A stretch of 64,000 bases of DNA from Sepiola atlantica (Eukaryota; Mollusca; Cephalopoda; Sepiida; Sepiolidae), in NCBI GenBank assembly GCA_963556195.1, contig OY744520.1, forward strand, positions 2,032,001 to 2,096,000. Direction: 5' to 3'. The position numbers and the translations under genes were made by a program. Positions 42,185 through 54,404 of the stretch are shown here, piece after piece (positions within the stretch are counted from its first letter, which is position 1; every line of letters starts with the position of its first letter). Below the pieces are notes generated by a model, which worked only from the letters and a program-made list of their open reading frames with translations, searched no databases and was not told the origin of the DNA.

Positions 42185-45100
42185 CAAAAGAAAACGTCTT
42201 ATGTGAAATACCCTCTCTACAAATATAAAAGGAGAATACCTAACATGAAAATGGAAAACACAAATATTGGATTAATGTTAGGTTTCGTATGTATGAGCAA
42301 AAGTTAAATAATGAACTTGTGTTGTGCGTTAGTTAAAGTAGTGTAATGTTATTAGAGAAACTGATATTATGTGCTTCCATAGAATCGGTATCATCAATTG
42401 AATGTTGTTGAAATGAACACTCCAGTTCGTTTTACTCGGTAAGTGTTTGGAAAACGATTTTTAAGCCTTAAATATGTTTGTTTGAAATTGGCTAAGTGTT
42501 TAAGTAAAAAAATTAAATTGTACCTGAAGCAAACGAAGACTGATAAGGGAAATGTCTAAAGTCGAGTCGCTTAATAGATGGTAGTCGTTATTTTGTATCA
42601 CGGAACACTTTAAATTATTATGTCGTTAAATATATTCCGTAGAAACCTGAATGATAATAAGTCTATAAGTGTTACTTAGAGATAATGTAATCCGATATTC
42701 TCGAAAATCAGCTGAATTTGAGGAAATTAAATTTGTACGTAATGTATTGTATTATGTATTTAATTAATGTCAGATGATCAGAAAATAATAAAGATTACGT
42801 TTTAAATAAAGTATTTGCTTATTAGTTCCCGGTGCCGATGGGGAGAGTATTAGTAGTAAAGTTATAACAAAAAAGGTTTTTGCTACCACGTCCATGGAGT
42901 ATGTTTTTGGGAGAGTCAAATATGGTGGTTCTAAAAGTAATATTTTGTGTTAGCTTGAAAGAATAATCACAAATTGACTATAACACGCTCGAGTTAATAA
43001 ACGAGATATAGTACTTAGTTTCGTAGCCTAAAATGTTTGTGGTTATTTTCTATTCTTAACAAATGTACAGGAGGAAAGATGTAAACAAGGTAACTACTAT
43101 ATATATATCAGATTATCAAGCCCATAAGAGCATTTGGGAAGAATAACTTTTGAGGGCATGTAAAATTACATGGATTTACTGGCACTACTATAAAATGTCA
43201 TCGAGTCGTAATGTTCATGTAGACATTTTTGGTTGCCTTAAATATATAATTATAATTATTTTTGATTGAGTGCATGCTGGCATACATCTTTTATTTTGTT
43301 ATTCCGCCTTCTGCATTTTATTTTTTATCATTGAGAGAAAGAGAGTGGTGAGATATTTCAATCTATTTATCTTGGCAACAAGGTAATAATTCTGGATTCC
43401 TATAGCCGACTGTATCTTTATCCATACGAGCCTTTCATTCCCAAATGCCTGAGGTATCTTTCACTCGGCGAATTTTATTCCCATCACAATTCAGGCTTGT
43501 CCGGTATTTATGTACTTATCTTATAATTAAAGCTAACATCTTACTCTCATACAAATAAAAACGCATATTCTTGTTCTTTTGAAAAGTTTAAAGTGTAAGT
43601 TTCAGTATTTTACGCGAGTAATAAAGCTACCATTCTTTATTGACGCTGTGATCGCGTGATGGTTGTCTCTCTCCTGTTGTCCTGAGAGACACACTAAACA
43701 AATTTGACGGTATCTAGAAGCTATTATTATGGTAAAAATAAAATAAAAACAAAAACTCATGCACACTCGAATTATCATTAAGTAGTTAACAATAAAGAAG
43801 ACTACTAATGCGTGGTTTATCTCTCTTTGCGATCACTACTACAACAAAACTGTAAGCAATCACCAATCACAACTTTTGTTGCATTCTGGGAGAAATACTC
43901 ATGAGTGTACTTTTAGTGCTAATTTGGAGGTAGCTGTTTGTCATCCTCCAAAGCAACCCAGAGTTTTCCTGGAGTAATCTGTATTTATTGTCAGTAAATA
44001 ATAATTTATTCCAAGTCTCGATTGTTTTTAAATAAATACTAATTAGTTACATTTAGGATATTTGCCATTTTTTCGTAAATTGGATGAATTAAAGTCTCGG
44101 GAATTGAGTGTTTCTCCGAGAAATCTGACACAGTCAATGTACTGTCTCTATTGTCATATAACTATATGAAAATAATTAATTGAACATGAAAAACTATTGA
44201 GACGATCAGAAGAATTACAGAATACATGATTAACAGTGTTAGGAACGTACGTCCTTTGTGATTGGTTTGGATTTGTTTTAAATGTTGGATTTGTTTTAAA
44301 TAACTATAGTTCATTAAAACGCTCAATGAAAATAAATGTTTGTTATTTTCGTTCTTTGGTGGTGGTTTCAAATTGTTTATTGAATTCACGCCTAGAATGT
44401 ATTGGGTAGACGAGCGGTGTTGATCTATTTTCAGACGACACCTGAATCATCGTCTAATTGGTTTATTTAAGTCACATGACAATTTAAAAAGTAAACAACA
44501 AGTTTGACGATAACATTTGAATAACTTTTACGTCAGATTAAACTTTGGTGTTGAATTGTTAACACCTTGTTTTTTATCTCTATGGATACAATTCTCTTTT
44601 TAAAATCTTTTGTTCATGTAAACCAAGATGATGATTTTCTGTTGAATTGTCAACACCTGATTTTTCATCTCCGTGGGTAGACACTGTATCTTCATAAAGC
44701 TAATTTACTACTTTCCATGTTCACTATAATGTCGAGAAATAATTTAAATTGATAATTTAAAAATATATTTTAATAGAAATGAGACGTTGATGTCTCTTAA
44801 TGTGAATTTATTGACCGAGAATCAATTTTGTACTGCAAACTTTTATTCTGTTAATTTGATGACTATTTTGAATATAATTCGTGGTTAGGGTTCCTAGAAT
44901 TATAAATTATATATGACTGGGAGGTCATTGTAAACTTCATGCTTAGAAATTCTAAGTTTTAACTATTGTTTGGTGAAAAGTAATTCATGACAAATGTTAT
45001 TATTAAAAAGTTTATATTTCAAAAATAGGAATCCAGATATTAGCCAACATACATTGAGAGTATATGGACATAATCATCAATAATATTTTCGGTTTAGTAA

Positions 45101-47495
45101 AAAAATAATTGTTTTAAAGAATCTGTTGAATGTATCTGACACCAGAGTCCAGAATATTTTCTATTTAGCCAAAACGACTAAATTATTTAATAAATTTATT
45201 GAATTAAATATTCGTTTATCCTATTTCGGTTTTTCATTTGGATTGAGGTTTGCAGTCCAAGAATTCGCATTTTAATAAATATAATAATATAATATAATAA
45301 TTATTTAAAAATTAATATTAGAATTAAGTTAGAAAATAATTATTATTTACCTTTCAGAGCCACAAGTAACATTTGAGAAGTTATTACTTGAACAAACAAA
45401 AAAGAAGTTAGTCAGTTACCAGATTATTGCCCAAGAACCCTGTTTTTTTTCAATAGAAAATGTGTCGTCTGCCTATAACGTTTTTTTGTTTTAAAAAAAT
45501 GTGCGAATTTAAAAAAACACACAAAAAAATTTCCAGATGTATAAAATATGTGTTAAACTGTGAGTACTTTAATTTGTTAACATTTTTCTTTTTTGTATGA
45601 CATATAAACAAATATGCATGTCAACCTTTTCTTTTCTTTTTTTCTTATCTCTTTATGTTTAATAGATTTTCGATTCATTCATATACTAGCCAACTTTGTT
45701 TTTTTTCCATTTACTTTTTTATTGTAAACAATGAAAAGGAGTATAGATAAAAACGCTTTTCGTAATTTAGCAAAAATATTTTTTTCAATTGGCAGTGACA
45801 GTAACATACGTATTTTGCGATTAACATCAGCGACCTAAAATAATGACACTGCACAAAATACAATAATATTTGAGAAAATATGGCACTGTCATAAATTCAG
45901 AAAACATCCGGTATTTAGCTTGGGTCTTAAGCCAACAAAGTGGACACCATAAGTATAAATCCAATGCAAGAGCATACTGCCAGAATAATTGGCCAACTTC
46001 AGACGCAGTTCCACCATCAATCCCCCTTCTCCAATTGCAATAATTGTCTGGGACGTGTCCAACATCACCGTAACCGTTAATACATTTTGAATCTAACATA
46101 GTCTATGGTTCGATAGTTTGTATCATAGCTGTCCGATTTCAGACACGCTAGGATGGAACTTATGTAAACCTGCTAAAAAAGTCTCGAATATTAGTGGATG
46201 TCATAGAACTTATCAGGCAGTTTTAAGATATCTATTCGAAAATGGGTCAATCTCTCTGGTATTTATATGGAAAATTTCTTTTAGTAAAAAGATTAAATTA
46301 ATCGCATCGAATACATTGTTTCCCTTAGATATTCTCTTTAGAGAGGGAATAACGTTCTAAAAATACTAAGCTATGACTGAACGATATCGTCATGTGATAG
46401 TTTAAGATAAAGGTATTTTAAAATATTTAATGAAGTAAAATCAGTTATGAAGACGCATCGTTTGCTCGTGGGTGTCTGCATTGAGCCTCCGTGTCGTCAT
46501 GGCTAGCTGCACATGGTAACGATAATTAAAGATCTTAGAAAATTATGTAGCAATACTAGTGTCGATCATGTTTGTTGACTTAATAAATTCCTATTCTAAA
46601 TCGTCTACATCGTTTGTAGACATTATTTTATGCCAATGCAAGTTCCAGCTACGAAAATGAAATGAACCTGGCGTCGCGGTCAACACGTGCGTAATCCAGA
46701 TGAAGCCATTGATGCACCACATAATGTCATATAGAACATTGTGTTTCCGAATTTATTAATCGCGAAAGGGTTGATATATCGTAAAGCAGAGAAACCAAAA
46801 ACAAAGTTTATATATATACTATGAATGCTTTACGAGATTGGTTCACGACTAATTTCTTATGTAACCAAATAGACAGTGTAACGTTAGCGTTTAGATGACA
46901 CCCAACTGAACTATAGCATTACCAATGGGTCGTAGTTTACCGAAACATCGGTTTTAAAATAAATCGTTGTACTTCTAATGAACAGGACTTATATCGACAC
47001 GAATGTTTCTGATTGTTTACGATTGCGATTTACGGAACAGACCTAAAATGTCCAAGCCGTTGCCGAAAAGTCAATTAGTACCAAACATTAAACGAAACAA
47101 CTTTTTAATGTTTTCCTTGACTTAAAAAGTAAATGTCAATTAACCCACCCACTCCTGTTAAGAATGAAATTAATCGTTTTCTTAAAATCAATAAATGAAT
47201 CAACTTCATTTCTTTTATATTCTTAATATTTATATATTTCTTGAGGTATAAAGTTTTTTAAAAACCCTAACCATGACCGTAATCCTAAATATAACCTATC
47301 TTTAACCAATACGAATTTAACAACTGTCACCACAGTTGAATTCATTTTGGTTTTGCATTCGTATGCTTAGTGTACCTTTTGCATTTGTTCGCGGCTTCAA
47401 ATCGTAAACTGTTTCGGCCATTTCTGGTCATTACCGTAAATAGTGAACGAAAAACAACCGGAAACAATTCTGTAGAAGTACCTAGACCACATGTA
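42185..47495. other. Long AT-rich stretch without recognisable genes
   Basis: Apart from a 90-bp degenerate pair at 44550-44690 ('gttgaattgttaacacct' and 'gttgaattgtcaacacct') I see no tandem array, transposon domain or RNA gene. Frames at 44162-44389 and 45827-46360 lack coding character. Regulatory or intronic content cannot be judged from one sequence. Confidence 0.4.
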
Positions 47496-47499
47496 GAAA

Positions 47500-47930
47500 T
47501 TACTGATTCATTTCACTAGACATGTGGAGGCCGGAGCAAACTAGGGTTTCGAGGTTCTTCTCTCTATGTCTCTCTCTCTCTCTCTCTTTATCCCTAGTTT
47601 GTTAATAATCTTCTGCTATACCGAATAATACAAGTCTCTCTGACATCCGGTAAACACACGTATTAAATATAAGGTGTCTTTGTTCCGCCAGTCCGCTTGG
47701 ATTTCGGTTAGATCAACTGTACTAGCACTGTACTAGCACAAGTCAACTCAGTTGGTGACCGCAGTTGAAACCACACGGAATCCGGCAGCTATGTTATAGT
47801 CAGGCCAACATTGAGTGAGCGAGCTTTCCAAGGGCAATGTGTTCACTAGTTACCGTACTCAAACAAGTCAGCATGAACCAACCTCGTTAAAAACATGAGA
47901 GAAAGAGAAGTGGCGTGCTACTTAATATTA
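47500..47930. repeat. Dispersed repeat (copy 2; relative at 33000-33395)
   Basis: Same order of blocks as the copy at 33000-33395, including a longer (CT)n stretch at 47560-47588. No protein is encoded. Confidence 0.7.
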
Positions 47931-48412
47931 TCATATTTGTTTCGTTTGTTCAATAATATCATTTAATAATTTTTTCTCTATTTACATTTTGTAGAGAAAA
48001 GAAAAGTATGCGACACATAATTCCGGCTAAACTGTGACACCATCGAAACGTGGCTTAACTAAATCGTATGAGTACTGTGTTCCGATATCGAATGACTCTA
48101 AAGAGATGATACGCCGTAAAGAAAACAACCCAAACCAAAATAATTAACAAACTCTCTCTTTCTCACTCTTTCTTCTGACTCTTCCCATTACTCTTCATCC
48201 TACCTCTACCCCGTAGTTCTCTGTCTGTCAGTCTAACTCAATAAATTTCAATGGGTTCTTTTCATCGGCCATTTTTATTGCCCATTAAAATAGAGTTGGC
48301 CAAACTGAAATAGGCATCTCAGGAGTATTTCAATTTTACTGTGTAATTTCGCCTCAAACTTGTCTCCATCGAAGCGTGGATTTGAAAAAAAAGATCAAAT
48401 AAAATTATTTAA

Positions 48413-48413
48413 C

Positions 48414-48482
<69 letters not shown>
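48413..48482. repeat. (CA)n(TA)n compound microsatellite
   Basis: CA to about 48444, then TA. Confidence 0.95.
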
Positions 48483-48486
<4 letters not shown>

Positions 48487-48718
48487 TTAATGCAGGAGCA
48501 AGCTGTCAAAATAATTTTCCAACATCATATATATATATATATTCGAAAGACAATTATTTATATCCAAAATACGTCCCTCGGTAATACACACACATGTATA
48601 ATATATAATCATGCTTTATCTAAATGAATAAACGAGAAGGTTCTTTTCAATCTAACCCAAATATGTCAACCTGTTATGGTTATTTAATTCTAAAGACACA
48701 AAGAGGTTTTGAAATACC

Positions 48719-48789
<71 letters not shown>
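48719..48789. repeat. (TA)n microsatellite
   Basis: About 70 bp of TA. Confidence 0.95.
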
Positions 48790-48790
<1 letters not shown>

Positions 48791-48866
48791 ATTTATTAGA
48801 ATCTTAAAAAGGAAAGAAATATACAAATGAGCAATATCGAAATTTGTCTTGTCTCAGACAAGATGA

Positions 48867-48897
<31 letters not shown>

Positions 48898-48985
48898 CTT
48901 GAAACTGTCTCAGAAAAATTTCGATATTGCTCATTTGTACATTTCTTTTCTTTTTAAGTTTCTAAGAAATTGATATTCTGTAATT
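48784..48985. repeat. Foldback with ~75-bp arms
   Basis: The left arm (about 48784-48862, with GAAATATACAAATGAGCAAT) and the right arm (about 48900-48975, with ATTGCTCATTTGTACATTTC) are reverse complements with few mismatches. The central loop contains a (TA)n run. The right arm leads directly into the second U2-containing repeat. Confidence 0.8.
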
Positions 48986-49034
48986 TTCGATTTCTTATTT
49001 ATATTGCCAAATTTTCGTCTATATACGTAATCAT

Positions 49035-49335
49035 TTTATTAGTAGAGATTTCATTTAAAAAATAGCGTTTTAAAAACATTTTTGAATTTCATTTTCAAAG
49101 AGAAATAATTTACTTCTAGCATTAAGTAAAATGTGAAACATAGCTGAGATTTAAGAACAGATACTACACTTTGATCTCAGCCAAAAGGTCAAGAAACGCA
49201 GAAAAAGTAATGTTTAAGCATTTTTAAATAGACAAAAAAACTCAATTTAATCGGAACATCTTTTAAATTGGGTCGGTAGTGTAGTATCGCTTCTATTGCC
49301 ATAATACCATCATCTAAGGAATTACCGTCTCTGTA
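49035..49335 (-). mobile_element. U2 snRNA-containing dispersed repeat (copy 2)
   Basis: The minus strand from 49200 reads GCGTTTCTTGACCTTTTGGC, then TGAGATCAAAGTGTAGTATC and TGTTCTTA, nearly the first 46 bases of U2 snRNA. Flanks match the copy at 36065-36290 on both sides, and a GTGTAGTATCGCTTCT unit follows on the plus strand at 49275. The Sm site and the rest of U2 are absent, so it is not a U2 gene. Confidence 0.72.
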
Positions 49336-49339
49336 ACAG

Positions 49340-50590
49340 CTCAACACTTTTTTCTAAAAAAATATAAATATACAAAATCTGATATGAAAACGTTTTTCAC
49401 TTAAAATGCAAACCTATAAAATTGAATTTTCTGTTTAAATTGTACGTTTTTTATTTAGAGTTTTCTTTCCCTTCTAAAGAACACCTGTTATCAACATTTC
49501 AAACTGAACTCATTTATTTGATCCACCGGATTACATTTTTCTAATCTATTATATCTCGTATCAGCGGAGTAATTAACGGTGTTAATTAGAAATTCGCAGA
49601 AGGTTACCAATTGCGACAAAATCACCTTTTAAAAAACGACCGAAACATGATGAAAATGCCAGAAACTAAGATGAAGAGAAACAGTCCTAAGCATGTAAAT
49701 AATAAATAATTTGTGAAATATCGTTAAATACGTACAGTCAAAATAAAAATGTGTGGAAGCTGATGTTATTCTCTACGTTTTGAATAAACCTACGACTAAC
49801 ACTATAAAACGAGGAACAGCCTGACAAGTAAAGAAGTTTAAGACTATTTGGTAGTAAATTTACAATAAAGACTGAGATCAGAATGGAAAGACAGAAATTA
49901 AGGTGTTTAACTGAACCGGTTTGGATTAGCGGTTATTTTTATCTAGTTCGGTTTTAATGGTATCGTCAATGAGGAAACTATTTGGTGGGATTAAGGAGTA
50001 AAAATAAGATGATCGTGGGAAAGGAAGTAAGCAGAAACAACCGTATGGCTAATAGCACTAAATATAAAGAAATGGGAGTTTTGGGAATTAAGACGACACA
50101 TACCAGCGTAGATGCGACGTTGACGAACCGATGTAACATAGACAAGAATACATGGAATATATACTGCTCGTTCGTTCTCACCGCCTCCTGCATTATAACT
50201 GTAATTTCGAGATCCAAATGAACAAAACACCAATTAAACACCCTAAAATCTTGATGTTTTTGTGTTCTATTCCAATCAAAGAGAAACAAATCTCTTAAGA
50301 ATTTGATTTCAGATTCTCGGCAGTTCTATCACGCCACCACAGGCTTCACTAAGAGATAAGCGGCTAAGTAAAACAAGACGAGAGAAGCCATTAAAGCATG
50401 AAGCCAAGGGGCAAAGAAACGACAAAGCTACAATATCACAGGAAGATATAAAAAATACCCATTAAGTATGAAAAATCATAAAACCTACTGGAGCATCACT
50501 TAGTGGATATTGGCGGGCTTCCACCGTGAAAGTCTTGGAAAAATTCCATTTATCTATTAGTGCATGGAATCTGCTATTGTCATGGATACC
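49340..50590. other. No gene recognised
   Basis: Overlapping open frames on both strands at 49978-50289 have no recognised domain, and I do not call them. Confidence 0.35.
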
Positions 50591-50592
50591 TT

Positions 50593-50815
50593 AGAGACGC
50601 GACAAAATTTTATTCAATAGTTTGCTTAGATTATTAGAAATAGCAAATGTCTGAATATTGACACAAATCAAATAAATGTTTCTTTTTGGGGGCTGCAGCT
50701 ATTCATAAACCATGCAGCTAAAAAATAAATATTTGTTTGATTCGTGGCAATATTTCCGTATTCGCTATTTCTGATAATCTAAACAAAGTATTAAATACAA
50801 TTTAGTCGCGTCTCT
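50593..50815. mobile_element. Long-hairpin MITE-like element
   Basis: Arms of about 90-100 bp start AGAGACGCGAC at each end and pair through AAATTTTATTCAATAGTTTG / its diverged complement, ATTAGAAATAGC, ATATTGACAC and AATCAAATAAATG. The centre is GCTGCAG...ATGCAGC. The whole is about 223 bp and encodes nothing. The right end runs into a CT repeat, so the target duplication cannot be read. Confidence 0.75.
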
Positions 50816-50943
50816 CTTTCTTTCTCTCTCCCTCTCTCTCTTTCTTTCTCTCTCTCTATATATATATCTGTCTCTCTATATATGTATATATGTATATATA
50901 TATCTATATCTGTGTCTCTCTCTATATATATATCTGTCTGTAA

Positions 50944-50977
<34 letters not shown>

Positions 50978-51200
50978 CTGTCTCTTTCTCTCTCTCTCTC
51001 TATATATATATATATGTCTCTTTCTCTCTCTATATATGTCTACATATATATATATATATATATGTATATCTGTATATATATATATGCATATATATTTATA
51101 TGCATATATATTTGTATATATATGCATATATATTTATATATATATATATATCTTAATATATATGCATATATATTTTTATATATATATGTATATACATATG
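50816..51200. repeat. (CT)n/(TA)n/(TATATC)n low-complexity tract
   Basis: Mixed dinucleotide repeats. Frames rich in Tyr, Ile and Ser through it are artefacts. Confidence 0.92.
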
Positions 51201-51419
51201 TGTAATTTTAAAATTATCGCATGTAAACGTCATTCGTCAATATATTTCTATCATTCTCTATCTATATATACAAGCGAATGTTTGTTTATGTATAATAGAC
51301 AGAGTATTCAAATAAGTTTCAGTATCACAGAATCTAAAGACAGCATTGGAATTTCCTTCGGTTTCATCTTGGATGATATGGGGCTATTATCGGTTAGGTC
51401 CATAAAACCTATGAAATAG

Positions 51420-52070
51420 ATTTTTGTAAAATAGATTTTTTCTCGTTTCATAAAACAAAAAAATAATTAAACAGGAATATCTCAGTGAAGAATGCATTAA
51501 AAAAAGGTTAACACATTTAAACAAATTATTTTATTGGTATTTGTAAGATTTAAAATAATCAAATAAAAGTATTCGTTAAAATCCATTGCCGTTTTACAGA
51601 TGCAGGATCTATTTAAAAATTAAGACTTCGATCGCATTCATTTTTTGTTTTATTTTTTAATAAATACGTAACACGTGCAGAAATTTATTTTGCAAAATAT
51701 AACTTCGAACACGCTCATTTGTTGCTTTCTTATTTTAACGTAGTATTTAACCCTCACCTAGACAATTAAAAATTAACTGTTACTGTTGGAGATTTAATTA
51801 ACTCAATTAGCAGGACTTTCTGTCAAATTAAAACTTCGAGCGTATGTGTGGTTTTACTTTTTAAAACGCGATTATAATGGCGCCTTTTTTTAGTTATCAT
51901 TAGTATTGTACGTAAGGAACCGATTGTTACTGTTGTAATTCTTCAGACACTATTCTCTATCCCAACATCCGAACACCGCCGGGTAGCTCTTCTAGTTAAC
52001 GATAATTGTCGAATGTATTTTTATATTAAAAACATCTGATCGTTGGACGATGAAAATGCTATTTCAAACT
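51420..52070. other. AT-rich sequence, no gene
   Basis: Two or three weakly similar ~130-bp segments ('aaattaaaacttcgagcg', 'attaagacttcgatcgc', 'atataacttcgaacacgc') suggest an old tandem repeat. It could also be intron sequence 5' of the exon-like frame that follows. Confidence 0.4.
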
Positions 52071-52072
52071 GA

Positions 52073-52510
52073 AGCGATGAACAGGTGGAATCCACCTCTT
52101 ACAGAAATACATGGACGAGTTTTCTTTACCAAAAACACAACTTATCGAGGATAAGGGTTAACGAGATTGAAAGATTGTCAAAACCAAGTCCGAATATATG
52201 TGGCGACAATAAGAATCTGTTGACATTGGCCTTGAAGACAACCAATTTGTTATCTGTAGGGAAGCAATCCGACGGAAATGTGTTTCACATACGAGAAGCC
52301 GTTGTAAAGAAACTCTATTCGCGAAAGATTCGCATGGCGCAAGGGGCACTGAGGAAGAAAAGAAAAGTGTTTCGTTGCTGTGGTAGATATGCGAGTTCTT
52401 GCTGCGAATGTCTTACAAAGAAGAAACCAGAGATTGGAGCTAATCTGAGAATCTTCCATGGAAATAATGATGAAGTAGATACACACGAAAAACGTCTCTT
52501 CTGTCTGTAA
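52073..52510 (+). CDS. Exon-like open frame, unrecognised product
   Basis: This frame is open from just after a TGA at 52070-52072 to a TAA at 52508-52510. It has no ATG near its start, so if real it is an internal-to-terminal exon. Possible AG acceptors lie at 52073-52074 and 52083-52084, but the pyrimidine tract is weak. The translation is basic and Cys-rich near its end (FRCCGRYASSCCECLTKKK) with normal residue balance, unlike the Ile/Tyr/Leu-rich frames elsewhere. No homology to a known domain is recognised. It could be a terminal exon of a host gene or a fragment of an unknown element. Confidence 0.4.
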   Translation, partial: SDEQVESTSYRNTWTSFLYQKHNLSRIRVNEIERLSKPSPNICGDNKNLLTLALKTTNLLSVGKQSDGNVFHIREAVVKKLYSRKIRMAQGALRKKRKVFRCCGRYASSCCECLTKKKPEIGANLRIFHGNNDEVDTHEKRLFCL

Positions 52511-52519
52511 TCTTAAAGT

Positions 52520-53820
52520 GAATCAACTGATACGTGGATAGATGAACGCGGATCGATTAAATAAAGTTTGAATTCCCGGGTGGTTACTGACTACGGTACG
52601 TGCGTGCTATCAAATGTTCACTTCTTATGATGACGAAACGGATACCCGAGCTATTATTTGTCTTGCGGTGAGAGCCAAATAGCTCTCTCTCTCTCCCACT
52701 TACTCTCATATCTAACCACGAATGGCATTTTTCACTGAATACTCAATCACCAGAAAGAATCCAATATCAACGCTCTTCTAAGACTGACGTAAATCTAACA
52801 CGAGAAGGAATTCCGCGACGCGCATTGATGCCAATGAAAACAACTTCTTATTACCCACAGTCTTTTACATGCGCCCATGAATCTAGAGCTGAAATAAATT
52901 GCTAGTTATACACTTTACACTAGAACTGTTTCATTTTAGTTCAAACGAAAACACAGATTTGAAAGCAGTGATTTTTTTAGTCGCAAACAAGCCCAATTGA
53001 ATGCTGTTTTATTTGTTAATATTTTGCCGAACTTTGTATATCTGTCTGTGTCAATAAGTGCATATCTACAAACCAATGTAATAAACTGTCAGCGATAATT
53101 TTGAATAGAGTCGATAGAGGTTACGTTCAAAAAACTCTTGAAGACTAGAAATGTTAGAGAAATATACTTTTTCATATAAATAGATATTTTCTATTTTCAT
53201 GAGAGACGTGGAAATTGAGAAAGAAAATCTAATGAATGGCACTGTAATGTATCGAACTTTTTATATCAATTTAAATGCGTCCTAATTAGGGTAGTTGCGC
53301 TATAGTCCTATTTAAAGTACTTATTTGGACTGGTTAGCGGTGTCACTTAAAACTGACGACAGTGTTACCAGGGAATCTAGTGGCGAATTTCATTAATTCC
53401 ACGAAAATATTTCCGGTAATAGAAGGAGTGGGTAATTAACTGCGATATAATGCATCTGCACATATATCAATCGTCCCAATAAGAGGAACACATATAAAAA
53501 GACTTGATATATCAAAAGAACAAATAAATTTGTCAGTGTGAGAATTATTTTGTATACAGTTCGAGAATGAGAATGAATCTTTAATACAAAAAGAACTATA
53601 GCGTTCGAAAACTGGTTCTAAAATAATTGCAAGCCATTTGGCTACCTTATGCTGTGATGACTATATCATAGATTATATGGGTCGTCACAGTACTCCATTT
53701 TTATGGGTTTTAGGTAGACCATAGAGGCGGGGACAGATAGAACCAGAAGGTCTGATTAAATTAGAAATACTAGTGGGAAGAATTCGACTCTTGACCTATT
53801 TAAGCAGACACTACTATGTC
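52520..53820. other. No gene recognised
   Basis: If 52073-52510 is a terminal exon, the 3' UTR would lie here. AATAAA-like AAATAAA occurs at 52558-52565. Nothing else recognised. Confidence 0.35.
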
Positions 53821-53834
53821 GGTTTAATTCAGGT

Positions 53835-54257
53835 TCAAAGATATCATGTACAGACAAATTGTGCAGGTCTCTATGGGTTCTCCTTTGGGACCGCCATTGA
53901 CCAACATCTCTGTTGGTTTTCATGAAGAAGGGTTGCTATCTCGTTCTAAAAGACTAGCCGTTTATTTCCGCTACGTTACCGACACATTTTTTTGTTCAAC
54001 AATGAGACGGAAGCGGACGTTTTTTTCACGTTCTTCAACAATATCCAAACAGGAAGCCAATTCTTCACTACCATTACCGGATGTGTTAGTAAAGCTTCCT
54101 CTGTTTTTTAACAACAGTATACCGGAAACCAACTTTCGCTGGTCTCTACACACGTGTCAGAACATCATCGTTATTGACTTTGTCCTGTCATGTGATAACA
54201 AATATCCTACGAAGACACCTCATATGGTAGACCTGGAGTTTCCTCTCCTGTGTTGAG
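53835..54257 (+). pseudogene. Penelope-like RT fragment
   Basis: MYRQIVQVSMGSPLGPPLTN, then YFRYVTDTFF, where active copies have Y-V-D-D; the first catalytic Asp is replaced by Thr. LPLPDVLVK and NSIPETNFRWSLHTC follow. The layout parallels the element at 36800-38070 but the sequence is a different family member. No endonuclease domain follows. Confidence 0.8.
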
Positions 54258-54404
54258 TATGTTGTCCAGCCCTCACTCACATACAATATAATATTGAGAA
54301 CAAACGCACTGTAGACGGTCATTTTGGTAAAAATGGTAAGGTGGTTGTTTTCCATACTCTTTTAGTTAGTTTAGAGAGGGTTGTTGATGTCTTAACAATG
54401 AGAG

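Noticed and set aside
49143..49200. Functional U2 snRNA gene
   Set aside because: Only the first ~46-55 bases match; the Sm site and 3' stem-loops are missing and flanks are shared with another repeat copy.
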